Assembly (NCBI RefSeq): GCF_040537815.1
Contig: NZ_JBEWSZ010000001.1
Location: forward strand, 3,038,001 to 3,102,000
Length of the DNA stretch: 64,000 nt
Source: Mesorhizobium shangrilense
GTDB taxonomy: Bacteria > Pseudomonadota > Alphaproteobacteria > Rhizobiales > Rhizobiaceae
Direction: 5' to 3'
In this document: positions 25,452 through 34,318 of the stretch, piece after piece
How the letters are laid out: the number at the start of each line of letters is the position of its first letter
Numbering within the stretch: position 1 is the first letter of the stretch
Notes under the pieces: generated by a model
What the model was told of the DNA's origin: nothing
Seen by the model: only the letters and a program-made list of their open reading frames with translations
Databases searched by the model: none
Made by a program: the position numbers and the translations under genes

Positions 25452-27632
25452 CTAACCGGGCAATGACTTCTTCGCGGGCCCGTAAACTGCCACGAACGAC
25501 GCTGCATCAATGACCACCGGCATGACTGCAGCCGCAAATGCTCCAAGATCGGCGTCGGCCGGCAATTCGACCCTGTCCGCCTTGAGCGCATAGAGCGTGA
25601 AGAAATAGCGGTGCGCCCGGTCCGGCGGCCAAGGGCCGCCATATCCCTTGCCGAACCCCGGGATCTTGAATGTCACGAAGTCGCTGTTGAACTCGGCAGC
25701 GCCGTGCGGCAACCGCAAGCTGCCACTGGCGCCTTCTGCAAGCTCGCGGACCTCGACCGGAATGTTCGCCACCAGCCAGTGCGCAAACGAACGCGGGAAA
25801 TTGAATGCTTCCGGCAGGTCAGGATCGGTGACGGCCAAGGCAAAACTGCGCGTGCCCTCCGGCGGACCTGACCAAACGAGCCTGGGCGAAAGCCGGTTGT
25901 CTTCGGCGAACCGGTCGGGGATGACGCTACCCGGCGCGATATCGGGACAACTCAGCACAAAAGATGGTGTTGCCGCCATATGGTTCACCTCCTCCTGGTT
26001 CAGCAGCGTCACAGGCCTCGGCACCGGCCTGCCCTGCTCAAGTCTCGGATTGTGGCTCTCAGCGAACCTCACCGGGTTGCCTGGGCCATTCTCGTCCGCG
26101 GCCTCGCCGGGCAAGCGCGCCGTCGCGCGGCGGCCGAACATGGCGTTGAGGATGGCATGGCCATCGAACGGCGGCTCGAAATCCGTCGATATTGCGCCAT
26201 TGCGAAACACGTGAACCCGCGTGCACAAGTTCAGAAATTCCTCCAGTTCGCTGGACAGGAAGACCACGGCGTTGCCGCGAGCAGCGAATTCCTTGAGGTT
26301 GCGGTAAAGATCCAGCTTGGCCCCGACGTCGATACCGCGGGCAGGATCGTTGAGCACCAAAACCACTGGCTTTTCCGCAAAGGCCCTGGCAATCAGCACC
26401 TTCTGCTGATTGCCGCCGGACAGCGACGTGATCAGGTTCTGGGGGCTCCCCATCTTGACGGCGAGTTTGCTGGACTCCCACTCAAACACCGGCGTCAGCT
26501 TGGTGCGGTTTATGAAGTTGAGCACACCACCCGACCGGAATTCGCGATACACGGGGAGCAGCAGGTTCTCGTAAATGCTCAGATTGGCAAAGATACCCTC
26601 TTTCTTGCGATCGCCGCTAACGTAGCTGATTTTGTTGCGTCGCGCTGATGCGAGGTCCATGACCTCGCTGGCCTTGCCGTCATTGACCACCACCAATCGC
26701 CCGGCGATCGGATACTGGATGCCGGCGATGCATTTTACGAAATCCGCCTGCCCCTGTCCGTCCAAGCCGGTGATCCCGACAACTTCGCCAGGATACACGG
26801 TGAAATTGACGGGGGAAGCATCTGACCAAACCCGAAAGTCGGTCGCGCGGAGGACCGGCCGATCGCCGAGCCGCGTCGGCAACGGTTGATCACGGCTTGT
26901 GCCGCTGCGCTCCGCCCCGGCAATCAGTTCAAGGATCCTGGCCTCGGTAATCTCTTCTTTCGCAAGCCTGCCGACATCCACGCCGTCGCGCAAAACCGTC
27001 GCACGGTCGGCGATACGCACCAGCTCGGCGATGCGGTGGGTGACGATCAGGATGCTTGCCCCCCGTTGCTTGAGCTGCCGCATTTTGCGGAAGAGCCTCT
27101 CCGTGGAATCGAAATCGAGCGCGGCCGAGGACTCGTCGAGGATCAGCACCTTGGGATCCGTCAGGAGAGCCCTGGCGATTGTCACCCACTGCTTGACGCT
27201 GAGGGGCAGTTCACCCACCAGCCCGGAGAGATCAATGTCAAAGCCGAGGAGTTCGCGCATCAGCTCGGCTGCCTTGGCTTCTTTTTCTTCCCGGTTCATG
27301 GACGAGCCCAAAAGGCCGTCCGCGCCCAGGTAGAGGTTGTCCAGCACCGAGCACTCATCCGCGACGAGCACCTCCTGAAAGACATTGGAGATGCCTAGTT
27401 GCCGTGCCTCGTGCGGGGACGTTGCCGACTTTCCGAGGATCGAAACCTGGCCACTGTCCGGTATAAGTACGCCTGAAATGACCTTCGCCAGCGTGCTTTT
27501 GCCCGAGCCGTTGCCGCCAATGATCGCGTGAACCTCCCCCGCATAGGCCGTCAGGTTGCAGCCGCCGAGCGCCACCGTCGGCCCGAAGGTCTTCCTGACC
27601 GAAGAGAGTTCAACAGTGGGGTACGACATCAT
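25452..27632 (-). CDS. RbsA-like double ABC ATPase fused in frame to a PEBP (YbhB/YbcL) domain
   Basis: 726 aa in one open frame from ATG 27632. Residues 1 to about 500 are a two-domain sugar ATPase: Walker A GGNGSGKST (39-47), signature region LPLSVKQWVTIARAL and Walker B VLILDESSAALD, then a second half with LSGGNQQKVLIARAF. The second Walker A is degenerate, as usual in RbsA, but the second Walker B reads VLVLNDPARGID where DEP is normal. From residue 552 comes a complete phosphatidylethanolamine-binding-protein domain (VTDPDLP, HWLVANIP, GPWPPDRAHRYFFTLYALK). There is no stop between the two. A strong internal ribosome binding site could also yield the PEBP alone. Confidence 0.88.
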   Translation of the reverse strand: MMSYPTVELSSVRKTFGPTVALGGCNLTAYAGEVHAIIGGNGSGKSTLAKVISGVLIPDSGQVSILGKSATSPHEARQLGISNVFQEVLVADECSVLDNLYLGADGLLGSSMNREEKEAKAAELMRELLGFDIDLSGLVGELPLSVKQWVTIARALLTDPKVLILDESSAALDFDSTERLFRKMRQLKQRGASILIVTHRIAELVRIADRATVLRDGVDVGRLAKEEITEARILELIAGAERSGTSRDQPLPTRLGDRPVLRATDFRVWSDASPVNFTVYPGEVVGITGLDGQGQADFVKCIAGIQYPIAGRLVVVNDGKASEVMDLASARRNKISYVSGDRKKEGIFANLSIYENLLLPVYREFRSGGVLNFINRTKLTPVFEWESSKLAVKMGSPQNLITSLSGGNQQKVLIARAFAEKPVVLVLNDPARGIDVGAKLDLYRNLKEFAARGNAVVFLSSELEEFLNLCTRVHVFRNGAISTDFEPPFDGHAILNAMFGRRATARLPGEAADENGPGNPVRFAESHNPRLEQGRPVPRPVTLLNQEEVNHMAATPSFVLSCPDIAPGSVIPDRFAEDNRLSPRLVWSGPPEGTRSFALAVTDPDLPEAFNFPRSFAHWLVANIPVEVRELAEGASGSLRLPHGAAEFNSDFVTFKIPGFGKGYGGPWPPDRAHRYFFTLYALKADRVELPADADLGAFAAAVMPVVIDAASFVAVYGPAKKSLPG
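25979..25996 (-). promoter_or_regulatory. Internal ribosome binding site and start for the PEBP domain
   Basis: On the minus strand AGGAGGAGGT (25987-25996) is followed by 7 bases and then ATG 25979, in frame with the upstream ATPase reading frame. It is among the best ribosome binding sites in the window and would give a free 175-residue PEBP, the normal size for YbhB/YbcL proteins. It suggests that two separate genes became fused by loss of the ATPase stop codon, with the second start still usable. Confidence 0.75.
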
Positions 27633-27688
27633 AGGTCCAGTTGGCCGACGTAGGTCGGCTAGACTTGCACGGAATGAAGGAAATGCCA

Positions 27689-27708
27689 CCCCGTCAGCGT
27701 TGACGGGG
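27689..27708 (-). terminator. Intercistronic hairpin after the binding-protein gene
   Basis: Perfect 8 bp inverted repeat (CCCCGTCA / TGACGGGG) with a 4-base loop in the 94 bp between the binding-protein stop and the ATPase start. No T run follows, so attenuation or mRNA protection is more likely than complete termination. A second, weaker 6 bp stem (GCCGAC/GTCGGC) lies at 27644-27659. Confidence 0.6.
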
Positions 27709-27726
27709 CGGCCAGACCTGACTTGG

Positions 27727-28905
27727 TCAGTTCGCCTTGAAGGCCTCGGGATCGGCCGGACGCAGGAAGAACTGGTCCAGGTAATCCTTGCCTGCCCAGT
27801 TCTGGGCACCAACGTTGTACCAGCCGTCTGAATCTTCGCTGCAATCGGCCGGGACGGCCTTTTCAAGCTGGTCGTAGCTCATGGTCTGCGGCTTGGTCAG
27901 GATCGACTGGATCTTGGGACCCTGGCCCTCAAGCGTGCGCATCATGACGTTCCAGCCAAACTCGAAGTCGTCGCCCGGAGGCCAGGCATGGATCGCCTGT
28001 GAGACAAAATCCTTGTTGTTACGCCAGTAGCAAAGCGCGCCGATCTCACCGCCGATAGAGAACGGGACCATATCCCGGCCGCTTTGCTGCAGCGCGCGCA
28101 AGGCGCCGAGTTCAGACGCCGACTGGATGATGATGCCGTTCAGATCGCCCGGATTGGTGGCCAGCCACTTCTGGATCTCGGACTGGGCAACCTGGTCTGT
28201 CCACATGCCGGCGACTTGACCCACCACCTTGATGTCGGGGTATTTCGCCAGTGCCTTCAGCACGCCGACATTCTGCGAGTCCGAAGCAGACGCGCCCGGA
28301 ATGCCTTCGACCACCAGGACATTGCCCTTGCCGTTGATCTGCTTGGCCATCCACTCGCCGAGCATGCTGCCACCCACGACGAAGTTCGCCGAGGTGTTCA
28401 CCGCATACGGGGACGTGAGATAGCCAACGGCAGAGAATACCGGAACGTCACGCTGGTGGGCATATTCGACGGTCTGGTTCAACGAGGTCGGGTTCGAGCA
28501 GCAAACGATGATGGCGTCGACGCCCTGATCGACGAGCTGGCGCATCTGTTGGATTTGCGTGGAGTCGTTCAGGTTCGACTGGGTGATGATCACATCCTTC
28601 ACCAGGCCGAGCTTCTTCCACTTCGGAATAATCTCTTCCTGGAGGCGCTTCATGACGTCAGCGCGCCAGGTATTGCCTGCATACGAGCTCGCGTAGCCGA
28701 TCGTCCACGGCGGACCCTTCTTTGGCTTCCAATCGCGGTAGGCGCTCTCCGCGAGCGGCTGCATCGGATCCATCATGTCTTTGTTGTAGAGTTCGTCCTG
28801 GATGTTCTTGGGCAGCTCGTCCACGCCACCTGCAAATGCGGGGCTGAAGCTGGCGATCGTTGCGACAACAGCAAGCGATCGCAACATGGTTGCGAATGTC
28901 GTCAA
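27727..28905 (-). CDS. Periplasmic sugar-binding protein (RbsB-like, Peripla_BP_4 type)
   Basis: 392 aa from TTG 28905, chosen because GGGAGG lies 5 bp upstream; ATG 28887 is the alternative. A signal peptide is clear (MLRSLAVVATIASFSPAFAG). The mature protein has the two-lobed layout of ribose-type binding proteins (VDQGVDAIIVCCSNPTSLNQ, then GNVLVVEGIPGASAS). It is first in the operon containing the rhodopsin homologue and defines an importer, but its ligand is unknown. Two cysteine-containing segments (IIVCCSN and PADCSED) could form a disulphide. Confidence 0.9.
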   Translation of the reverse strand: MTTFATMLRSLAVVATIASFSPAFAGGVDELPKNIQDELYNKDMMDPMQPLAESAYRDWKPKKGPPWTIGYASSYAGNTWRADVMKRLQEEIIPKWKKLGLVKDVIITQSNLNDSTQIQQMRQLVDQGVDAIIVCCSNPTSLNQTVEYAHQRDVPVFSAVGYLTSPYAVNTSANFVVGGSMLGEWMAKQINGKGNVLVVEGIPGASASDSQNVGVLKALAKYPDIKVVGQVAGMWTDQVAQSEIQKWLATNPGDLNGIIIQSASELGALRALQQSGRDMVPFSIGGEIGALCYWRNNKDFVSQAIHAWPPGDDFEFGWNVMMRTLEGQGPKIQSILTKPQTMSYDQLEKAVPADCSEDSDGWYNVGAQNWAGKDYLDQFFLRPADPEAFKAN

Positions 28906-29593
28906 TTTATCCTCCCTTAGTGCCGGGCGTTGAGCCGTGGGCACGCTGAGTTCAGTGGAACCCGTGGGGGACTATCGGGCAATCAGGAGTTTGGAGGTAA
29001 TACATTTTTCAAATGCGCTCTATACGCTTTCGCTATGGCAGCAGGCCACGAAGATCAAGCTTGCCCAATAGCGTGCCTTGATGCCCCAATCTCTTTCACA
29101 AGCGCCCGTAATTCGGCTGGAGGCGCAAGGCGGAACGTTCGAAAAGCTTCCAAGAACCCCAGGCAAACTGGACGCCGTGGCGGATAGCAAGGTTCAACGG
29201 ATATCCCGGCGAACATCCGCATTGGAGAGCGCAACGCCTTCGGCAGAACAGCGCCAGAAAGGGCTTGCGGATGGACCGATTCAGGCATCTCCTGCTGGTG
29301 TCGGTAGAAACCTTGCCGGTCATCGTCGACCAGCACAGAGCGATCGTTGACGCCATCGAAATAGGGGATGTCGCCGGCGCGCAGGACGCGATGAAGAAAC
29401 ACCTCCGCCGCATATTCGCGTTTCTCGACGCCGCCTTTGCCGCTCATCCGGAATATTTTGAAAAATCAGGTCCGGCCCTGTCGCAATCGATGGTTCTCGG
29501 ACTGATCCGGCCCAGGAGAGCAGTAGGAGTTCGGCGTCACGAGTGTCGAACGCGTGGCAAGATCCGTGGCGTCGCCCCACCCTTGTCCTCGCA
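28906..29593. other. Intergenic region with probable operon promoter and gntR fragment
   Basis: No intact gene. The part next to 28905 must hold the promoter and leader of the minus-strand binding-protein/rhodopsin operon; AT-rich sequence lies around 28998-29035. Further right is the duplicated regulator fragment (29271-29509). A minus-strand frame through 29055-29447 is antisense to that fragment and is not supported as a gene. Confidence 0.6.
29271..29509 (+). pseudogene. Truncated GntR/FCD regulator fragment (direct repeat copy B)
   Basis: Encodes MDRFRHLLLVSVETLPVIVD onward to the FCD C-terminus (FLDAAFAAHPEYFEKSGPAL), matching codons ~180-257 of the regulator at 5659-6432. The DNA-binding domain and the first half of FCD are missing, and a 2-base deletion near the end destroys the original stop. 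By eye about 91% identical to 6196-6436, with mostly synonymous changes, so it diverged under selection or recently. No ribosome binding site was seen. Confidence 0.88.
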
Positions 29594-30751
29594 TTAGATC
29601 AGGTTTGTCCTGGCGAGGTCGCGCATGAGATGGCTGGCGCCATAGGTCCAGTGCGGGCAGTCCGGTGACAGCCGCACGCGGTTGACCAGCGCTCCGAACT
29701 TCTCCGACGAGATGGTGACGATGTCGCCGACCTTGTGGGTGAATCCCCCGCCCTTTTCGCCGCGATCCTTGGACGGCACGAACATGGTGCCGAGATAGAG
29801 CGCCAGCCCGTCGGGATACTGATGATGCGGGCCTATGGCGGCGGCAACCAGTTCTTCCGGCGAACGGCTGATCTCGGCCATCGAGCTCGCGCCTTCCAGC
29901 AAGAAGCCGTCTTCGCCTTCGACCTTCAGGCGCACGACAGCGTTCTTCACGTCATCGATGGAGAATGTGTCGTCGAACAGCCGGATGAAGGGGCCAAGGG
30001 AGGCCGAGGCATTGTTGTCCTTGGCCTTGCCGAGCAGCAGCGCGGAACGTCCTTCGACGTCGCGCAGATTGACATCGTTGCCGATGGTTGCGCCAACGAT
30101 CCTGCCGCTTGAGGCGGCGATCATGGCGATCTCCGGTTCAGGATTGTTCCAGGTCGACACCGGATGCAGGCCGACATCGGCGCCGAAGCCGACCGAAGCC
30201 ATCGGCTGGCATTTTGTGAAGATCTCGGCGTCTGGCCCGATGCCCACTTCCAGATATTGCGACCAGGCACCGCGCGCGATCAGCTTGGCCTTGATCTCGA
30301 TCGCTTCCGGCGAACCGGGCTTGAGCTTCGACAGGTCATGGCCGATCAGCCCGGCAATGTCGGCGCGGATGGCGTCGGCCCTCTCGGCCGAACCGCGGGC
30401 CTGTTCCTCGATGACCCGTTCAAGCAGGCTGACGACGAAGGTCACGCCCGATGCCTTGACCGCTTGCAGGTCGACCGGCGAGAGCAGGTATGGCTGTGCG
30501 GGATCGCGGACACTCTCGAAACTGTTGGCGGCGATCGCGTCAAGCGAACCGATCGGCTTGCCTTTGGCTGAGCGGACGTGTCCGGCAGGGTCCGGCATTT
30601 CGCCGATATCGCGAACGGTTGGCGCCGTGGCCGACGTGATGTCGAAGACCGTACCATCGTGCACCGTGACCACAAGTGGGTGCGAAGCGTCGCCCGCCCT
30701 GGCGCGACCGAGAAAAACGCCATCGTCAGGCAGAACCGTCATGTTCGTCAT
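29594..30751 (-). CDS. Fumarylacetoacetate hydrolase (FAH) family protein
   Basis: 385 aa from ATG 30751, which follows GGTGAGAG; an upstream TTG is less likely. The FAH metal-binding signature is present as TWNNPEPEIAMI (Glu-Pro-Glu), followed by GNDVNLRDVEGRSALLLGKA. In sugar pathways FAH enzymes of this kind hydrolyse 2,4-diketo-3-deoxy sugar acids to pyruvate plus a hydroxy acid, or act on 2-keto-3-deoxy acids. The neighbours (SDR, epimerase, lactonase, acid-sugar dehydratase) support such a role here. Confidence 0.87.
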   Translation of the reverse strand: MTNMTVLPDDGVFLGRARAGDASHPLVVTVHDGTVFDITSATAPTVRDIGEMPDPAGHVRSAKGKPIGSLDAIAANSFESVRDPAQPYLLSPVDLQAVKASGVTFVVSLLERVIEEQARGSAERADAIRADIAGLIGHDLSKLKPGSPEAIEIKAKLIARGAWSQYLEVGIGPDAEIFTKCQPMASVGFGADVGLHPVSTWNNPEPEIAMIAASSGRIVGATIGNDVNLRDVEGRSALLLGKAKDNNASASLGPFIRLFDDTFSIDDVKNAVVRLKVEGEDGFLLEGASSMAEISRSPEELVAAAIGPHHQYPDGLALYLGTMFVPSKDRGEKGGGFTHKVGDIVTISSEKFGALVNRVRLSPDCPHWTYGASHLMRDLARTNLI

Positions 30752-30916
30752 TGTTCTCTCACCATAAGGCAAGATGATTCAACATCTTGAAGTGCTCGTG
30801 GTCTCTTTTTCAAGTCGATTCGCTCCAAAGCAGCATGCGCTAGGGCGGCAGACAGATAGAACGCCATTCGTCTTGCGCCGACGCCGCTGGACACCGCTTC
30901 GCTTGCCGGCCTGATG

Positions 30917-31786
30917 CTACAGCTCATGCCAGCACAGACGCATATGCACGCTTATCGATCCACCCTGTTCCAATGTGGTCAGGCCGCCGGCGTGATGGGC
31001 GTCCACCGTATGCGAGACAGGTTCGAAACAAAAGAAATCGGCGTCTCGCGCTGGCGAATAGAGAACGAAGACATTCAGCGACGGGGATGCCTCGACCGTG
31101 ACGACGATAGCGTCATCCGGCTGGACGATCGAGGCGCGTCCGTCCCAGCCTTCAAAGGCATTGTTCACCCAGGTGTCGGGAAGCGGCGCAGCTTGCGAGA
31201 AATCCCAGTCCGAGCGGGAGGCGAGCGATACAACCCGTGTCGGCAAGTGGCGATCGTCCTCCAGCCAGACCCTTTGCGCAAGCGCTCGGAGCGAAGTGTT
31301 CGGGCCGCGCGGAAACCACGGATGGAAGCCGATCCCGTAGGGCAAGCGGATAGCTGCCCGGTTCTCGACGGTCAGGACAGCAGCCAGCGCGCCGTCCTCC
31401 AGCGCGTAGCGGACGGTCGCATGGTAGCGATAGGGGCCGACCGCCCCATCCTCCAGCGCCAGCACCGCTTCCGTGCCGGTTAGCCGCGTCAGCCGCCACG
31501 GCCTTTGAAAGCCATCACCGTGGAGCGGATACGGCTCGCCTTTGACATTAGGCTCTATCGCATGAAAGCGCCCCTCAAACTCGAACCCCCCGCCGGAAAT
31601 TCGGTTCGACCATGGAACCAGCAGCTGAGACCCAAACTTCAGCATACCCTTCGATGGCTTAACGAGAGGCGTGGGCGCCCGGCCGGGCCGGAGTGCGTCG
31701 TAGCGCAGGATGGCAGCGCCCTCGCGCGGGCTCACGACCAGGCTTGCACGCCCATCGCCAAGTTCTACCGCATCGCCGTTCGTCAT
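30917..31786 (-). CDS. Aldose 1-epimerase (mutarotase) family protein
   Basis: 289 aa from ATG 31786, chosen because the longer frame would overlap the upstream SDR gene. Family motifs are visible: LVPWSNRISGG with the Arg of the NRI segment, PLHGDGFQRPW, GIGFHPWF and FEPVSHTVDAHH with its active-site residues. It interconverts sugar anomers, feeding the anomer used by the dehydrogenase. A 165 bp gap separates it from the FAH gene downstream. It lies 16 bp after the SDR stop. Confidence 0.9.
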   Translation of the reverse strand: MTNGDAVELGDGRASLVVSPREGAAILRYDALRPGRAPTPLVKPSKGMLKFGSQLLVPWSNRISGGGFEFEGRFHAIEPNVKGEPYPLHGDGFQRPWRLTRLTGTEAVLALEDGAVGPYRYHATVRYALEDGALAAVLTVENRAAIRLPYGIGFHPWFPRGPNTSLRALAQRVWLEDDRHLPTRVVSLASRSDWDFSQAAPLPDTWVNNAFEGWDGRASIVQPDDAIVVTVEASPSLNVFVLYSPARDADFFCFEPVSHTVDAHHAGGLTTLEQGGSISVHMRLCWHEL

Positions 31787-31802
31787 CGACGGACCGCCAC
31801 GG

Positions 31803-32564
31803 CTACCAGCCGCCATCGACGCTGATGTTCTGACCGCTGATCATCTCCGAGGCCGGGGAAACAAGGAACAGTACGAGATCGGCGACATGCCGCGGCTCGA
31901 TGCGGCGCTTCAGGCTCTGGTTGGTCAGGATCCAGTCATTGTATTCCTTGAGCCTTTCTCCAAAAACGCGCTCCTCCGCCTCGGAAACGACGGCGCCGGG
32001 CGACACCGCGTTCACGGTGATGCCGTGCGGGCCCAATTCCCGCGCCAGCGACTTCGTGAGACCCAGCATGGCACCCTTCGAGGCTACATAGGGCACGTAA
32101 CCGTCCCAGCGGCCGTTCAGCGTCACCGAACAGAAATTGACGATCCTCCCGTGGCCCTTCTTCTTCATGCCAGGAGCGCAGGCGCGCACCAGCGCGAAGG
32201 CGGCCGACGAATTCACACGGATCTGGTCCTCATACTCGGCGAGCGAAAATTCCTCGAACGGACGGTTGATGATGAGCGCCGCATTGTTGATCAGAATGTC
32301 GATCGCGCCTTCTTCGTCGGCGAGCGCCTTGATCGTCGCTTCGGCTTCTGCCAACTGGTTTAAGTCGCAACCGATATAGATGATCGTGCCCGTGTTGGCC
32401 GCCGCCAATTCAGCTACGATCCTGGGTCCTTCGACATTCTCGGGGCGGTCAAGCAAAAGCACGCGAGCGCCGGCGCGAGCAAGTGCGGCAGCCTGCGCAC
32501 GGCCGAGCGAACCCAGACCGCCCGTTAGGAGCGCAACTTTGCCGGAAAGGTTCGTCATCACCAT
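31803..32564 (-). CDS. Short-chain dehydrogenase/reductase
   Basis: 253 aa from ATG 32564, which lies 7 bp after GGAG; ATG 32558 is also possible. Classical SDR: nucleotide motif TGGLGSLG, structural motif NNAA, catalytic Ser in NFCSV and the YVASK Tyr/Lys pair, with the C-terminal ISGQNISVDGGW. It probably oxidises a sugar to its lactone or oxidises a keto-deoxy acid at C4; the sequence alone does not decide. It is tightly linked to the ABC ATPase gene, 11 bp away. Confidence 0.92.
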   Translation of the reverse strand: MVMTNLSGKVALLTGGLGSLGRAQAAALARAGARVLLLDRPENVEGPRIVAELAAANTGTIIYIGCDLNQLAEAEATIKALADEEGAIDILINNAALIINRPFEEFSLAEYEDQIRVNSSAAFALVRACAPGMKKKGHGRIVNFCSVTLNGRWDGYVPYVASKGAMLGLTKSLARELGPHGITVNAVSPGAVVSEAEERVFGERLKEYNDWILTNQSLKRRIEPRHVADLVLFLVSPASEMISGQNISVDGGW

Positions 32565-32575
32565 TCCCCCGCTCC

Positions 32576-33307
32576 TCAAAGCACGCTGTGGACTTCATCG
32601 ATGGAGGTTTCCTCGATGCGCTTGTCGAGCACGACCTCGCCGCGCGCCATCGCGACCACACGATCGCAGCAGTCAAAAACGTGATGCATGTTGTGGCTGA
32701 TGAAAACGCCGGTCACCCCTTGTGCCTTTAGACCACGTACGAAGCCGATCACCTTGCTGGTCTCTTTGACCGAAAGGTGATTGGTCGGCTCGTCAAGAAT
32801 CATCACCTTCGACTTGAAATGCATGGCGCGTGCGATGGCGACGCCCTGCCGCTGGCCGCCTGACAGTTCACCTACCAGTGCGTCGGGCGAGCGCAGATGT
32901 AGGTCGACATTGGCGATCGCCTTGATGCTTTCGCTACCCATCTTCTTCTGGTCGAGGACGCCAACCCCGAATGCGGAAAACCGAGTTGGTTCCCGGCCGA
33001 TAAACAGGTTCCTGGCAATCGACATGGTGGGAACCATGGAATTGTACTGGTAGATGGTCTCGATACCAAGGTTCATCGCATCGCGAGGGCGGGCGATCCG
33101 CACCGGCTTGCCTTCGACCAGGATCTCGCCCTCGTCAGCTGTATGGACGCCCGACAGAATGTTGATGAGCGTCGACTTGCCGGCACCATTGTCGCCAATC
33201 AGCCCGAGCGCCTCGCCCCGCTTGAAGTCGAGGCTCACGCCCTTGAGCGCATGGACGCCAGAGTACCATTTGTGAAGATTGCGAACGGAGATGATCGCGT
33301 CTTCCAT
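32576..33307 (-). CDS. Sugar ABC transporter ATPase, single-domain (FrcA type)
   Basis: 243 aa with one ABC domain: Walker A GDNGAGKST (38-46), Q-loop IYQYNSM, signature ELSGGQRQGVAIARA, Walker B KVMILDEPTNHLS and switch FISHNMHH. It is half the size of RbsA and resembles the fructose-type FrcA ATPases of rhizobia, which work as homodimers. Start ATG 33307. It overlaps no neighbour but lies 3 bp after the permease stop. Confidence 0.92.
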   Translation of the reverse strand: MEDAIISVRNLHKWYSGVHALKGVSLDFKRGEALGLIGDNGAGKSTLINILSGVHTADEGEILVEGKPVRIARPRDAMNLGIETIYQYNSMVPTMSIARNLFIGREPTRFSAFGVGVLDQKKMGSESIKAIANVDLHLRSPDALVGELSGGQRQGVAIARAMHFKSKVMILDEPTNHLSVKETSKVIGFVRGLKAQGVTGVFISHNMHHVFDCCDRVVAMARGEVVLDKRIEETSIDEVHSVL

Positions 33308-33310
33308 GCC

Positions 33311-34288
33311 TCAGCCCTCCATCTTGATCGCCTTGGCACGCTTGCGCATCCAGGCATTGGCGACGACGGCGAAGATAGTCAGGAAGCCGATCGCGAATTT
33401 GAACCAGTTCGCGTCGACGTGAGAGAGCACAAGCCCGTTGTCGATGATGCGGATGAGGATCGTACCGATGATACCGCCCGCGACCGTGCCGATGCCGCCT
33501 GCGAGCGAGGCGCCGCCGATGACAGCCGCTGCCACTGCCTGGAGTTCCAGCCCTTCGCCTATGGAGGGCAAAGGCGAGCCCAGTCTCAGCACCTGCAACA
33601 TGCCGGCGAAACCGGACAGCATCGAGCAAAGCATGAAGCAGGCGAGTTTCACCCTTGCGGTCGGGATGCCCATCGAGGCGGCGGCTGGATGAAAGCCACC
33701 GGTGGCCTTTATCCAGTTGCCGAAATTGGTTCTGGAGAGCATCAGCGATGTCAGCACTGCAATTCCGGCGAACCACAGGAACGACATGCGGAACATGTGG
33801 CCGGGACCGACAAACGAGGTGAACAGCCAGTTTGGCAGATCGGCGGGAAGCAGCGGTGGAAACCCGCCCGAGACCACGATCGTCAGCGACCGGGCGATGA
33901 ACAGCATACCGAGCGTGGTGATGAAGCTCGGGATCTCGAACCAGATCGTCACATAACCGTTGATGAAGCCGATCACCGCGCAAACGACAAGGCCGGCCAG
34001 CAAGGCAAGCGGGAAAGGCACGCCCTCAACCATGAGGACGGCCATGGACATCGGCATCAGCGCAAACACTGATCCAACCGACAGGTCGAACTCGCCGCTG
34101 ATCATCAAGATCGTGACACCGATGGCGACAAGGCCCGTCTCCGGCAAAATGCCGAGCATGCCACGAAGGTTGTCCTGGTTGAGGAACACGCCATTCGAGC
34201 GGATCTCGAAAATCACCACCAGAAGCACCAGCAGGATCAATCCCGCCAGTTCCGGCTTTTCCAGATAGGTCTTGACGAGGCGTTTCAA
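33311..34288 (-). CDS. Sugar ABC transporter permease (RbsC/FrcC type)
   Basis: 325 aa from TTG 34288, preferred because GGAG (34295-34298) lies 6 bp upstream; the frame opens further upstream but without such a site. About eight to ten transmembrane helices with BPD_transp_2 motifs (MISGEFDLSVGSVFALMP and IGGASLAGGIGTVAGG). Normal length, unlike the extended permeases at 21231-24010. Confidence 0.92.
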   Translation of the reverse strand: MKRLVKTYLEKPELAGLILLVLLVVIFEIRSNGVFLNQDNLRGMLGILPETGLVAIGVTILMISGEFDLSVGSVFALMPMSMAVLMVEGVPFPLALLAGLVVCAVIGFINGYVTIWFEIPSFITTLGMLFIARSLTIVVSGGFPPLLPADLPNWLFTSFVGPGHMFRMSFLWFAGIAVLTSLMLSRTNFGNWIKATGGFHPAAASMGIPTARVKLACFMLCSMLSGFAGMLQVLRLGSPLPSIGEGLELQAVAAAVIGGASLAGGIGTVAGGIIGTILIRIIDNGLVLSHVDANWFKFAIGFLTIFAVVANAWMRKRAKAIKMEG

Positions 34289-34318
34289 TGCAGGCTCCAG
34301 AAAATCGAGGCAAGGGAC

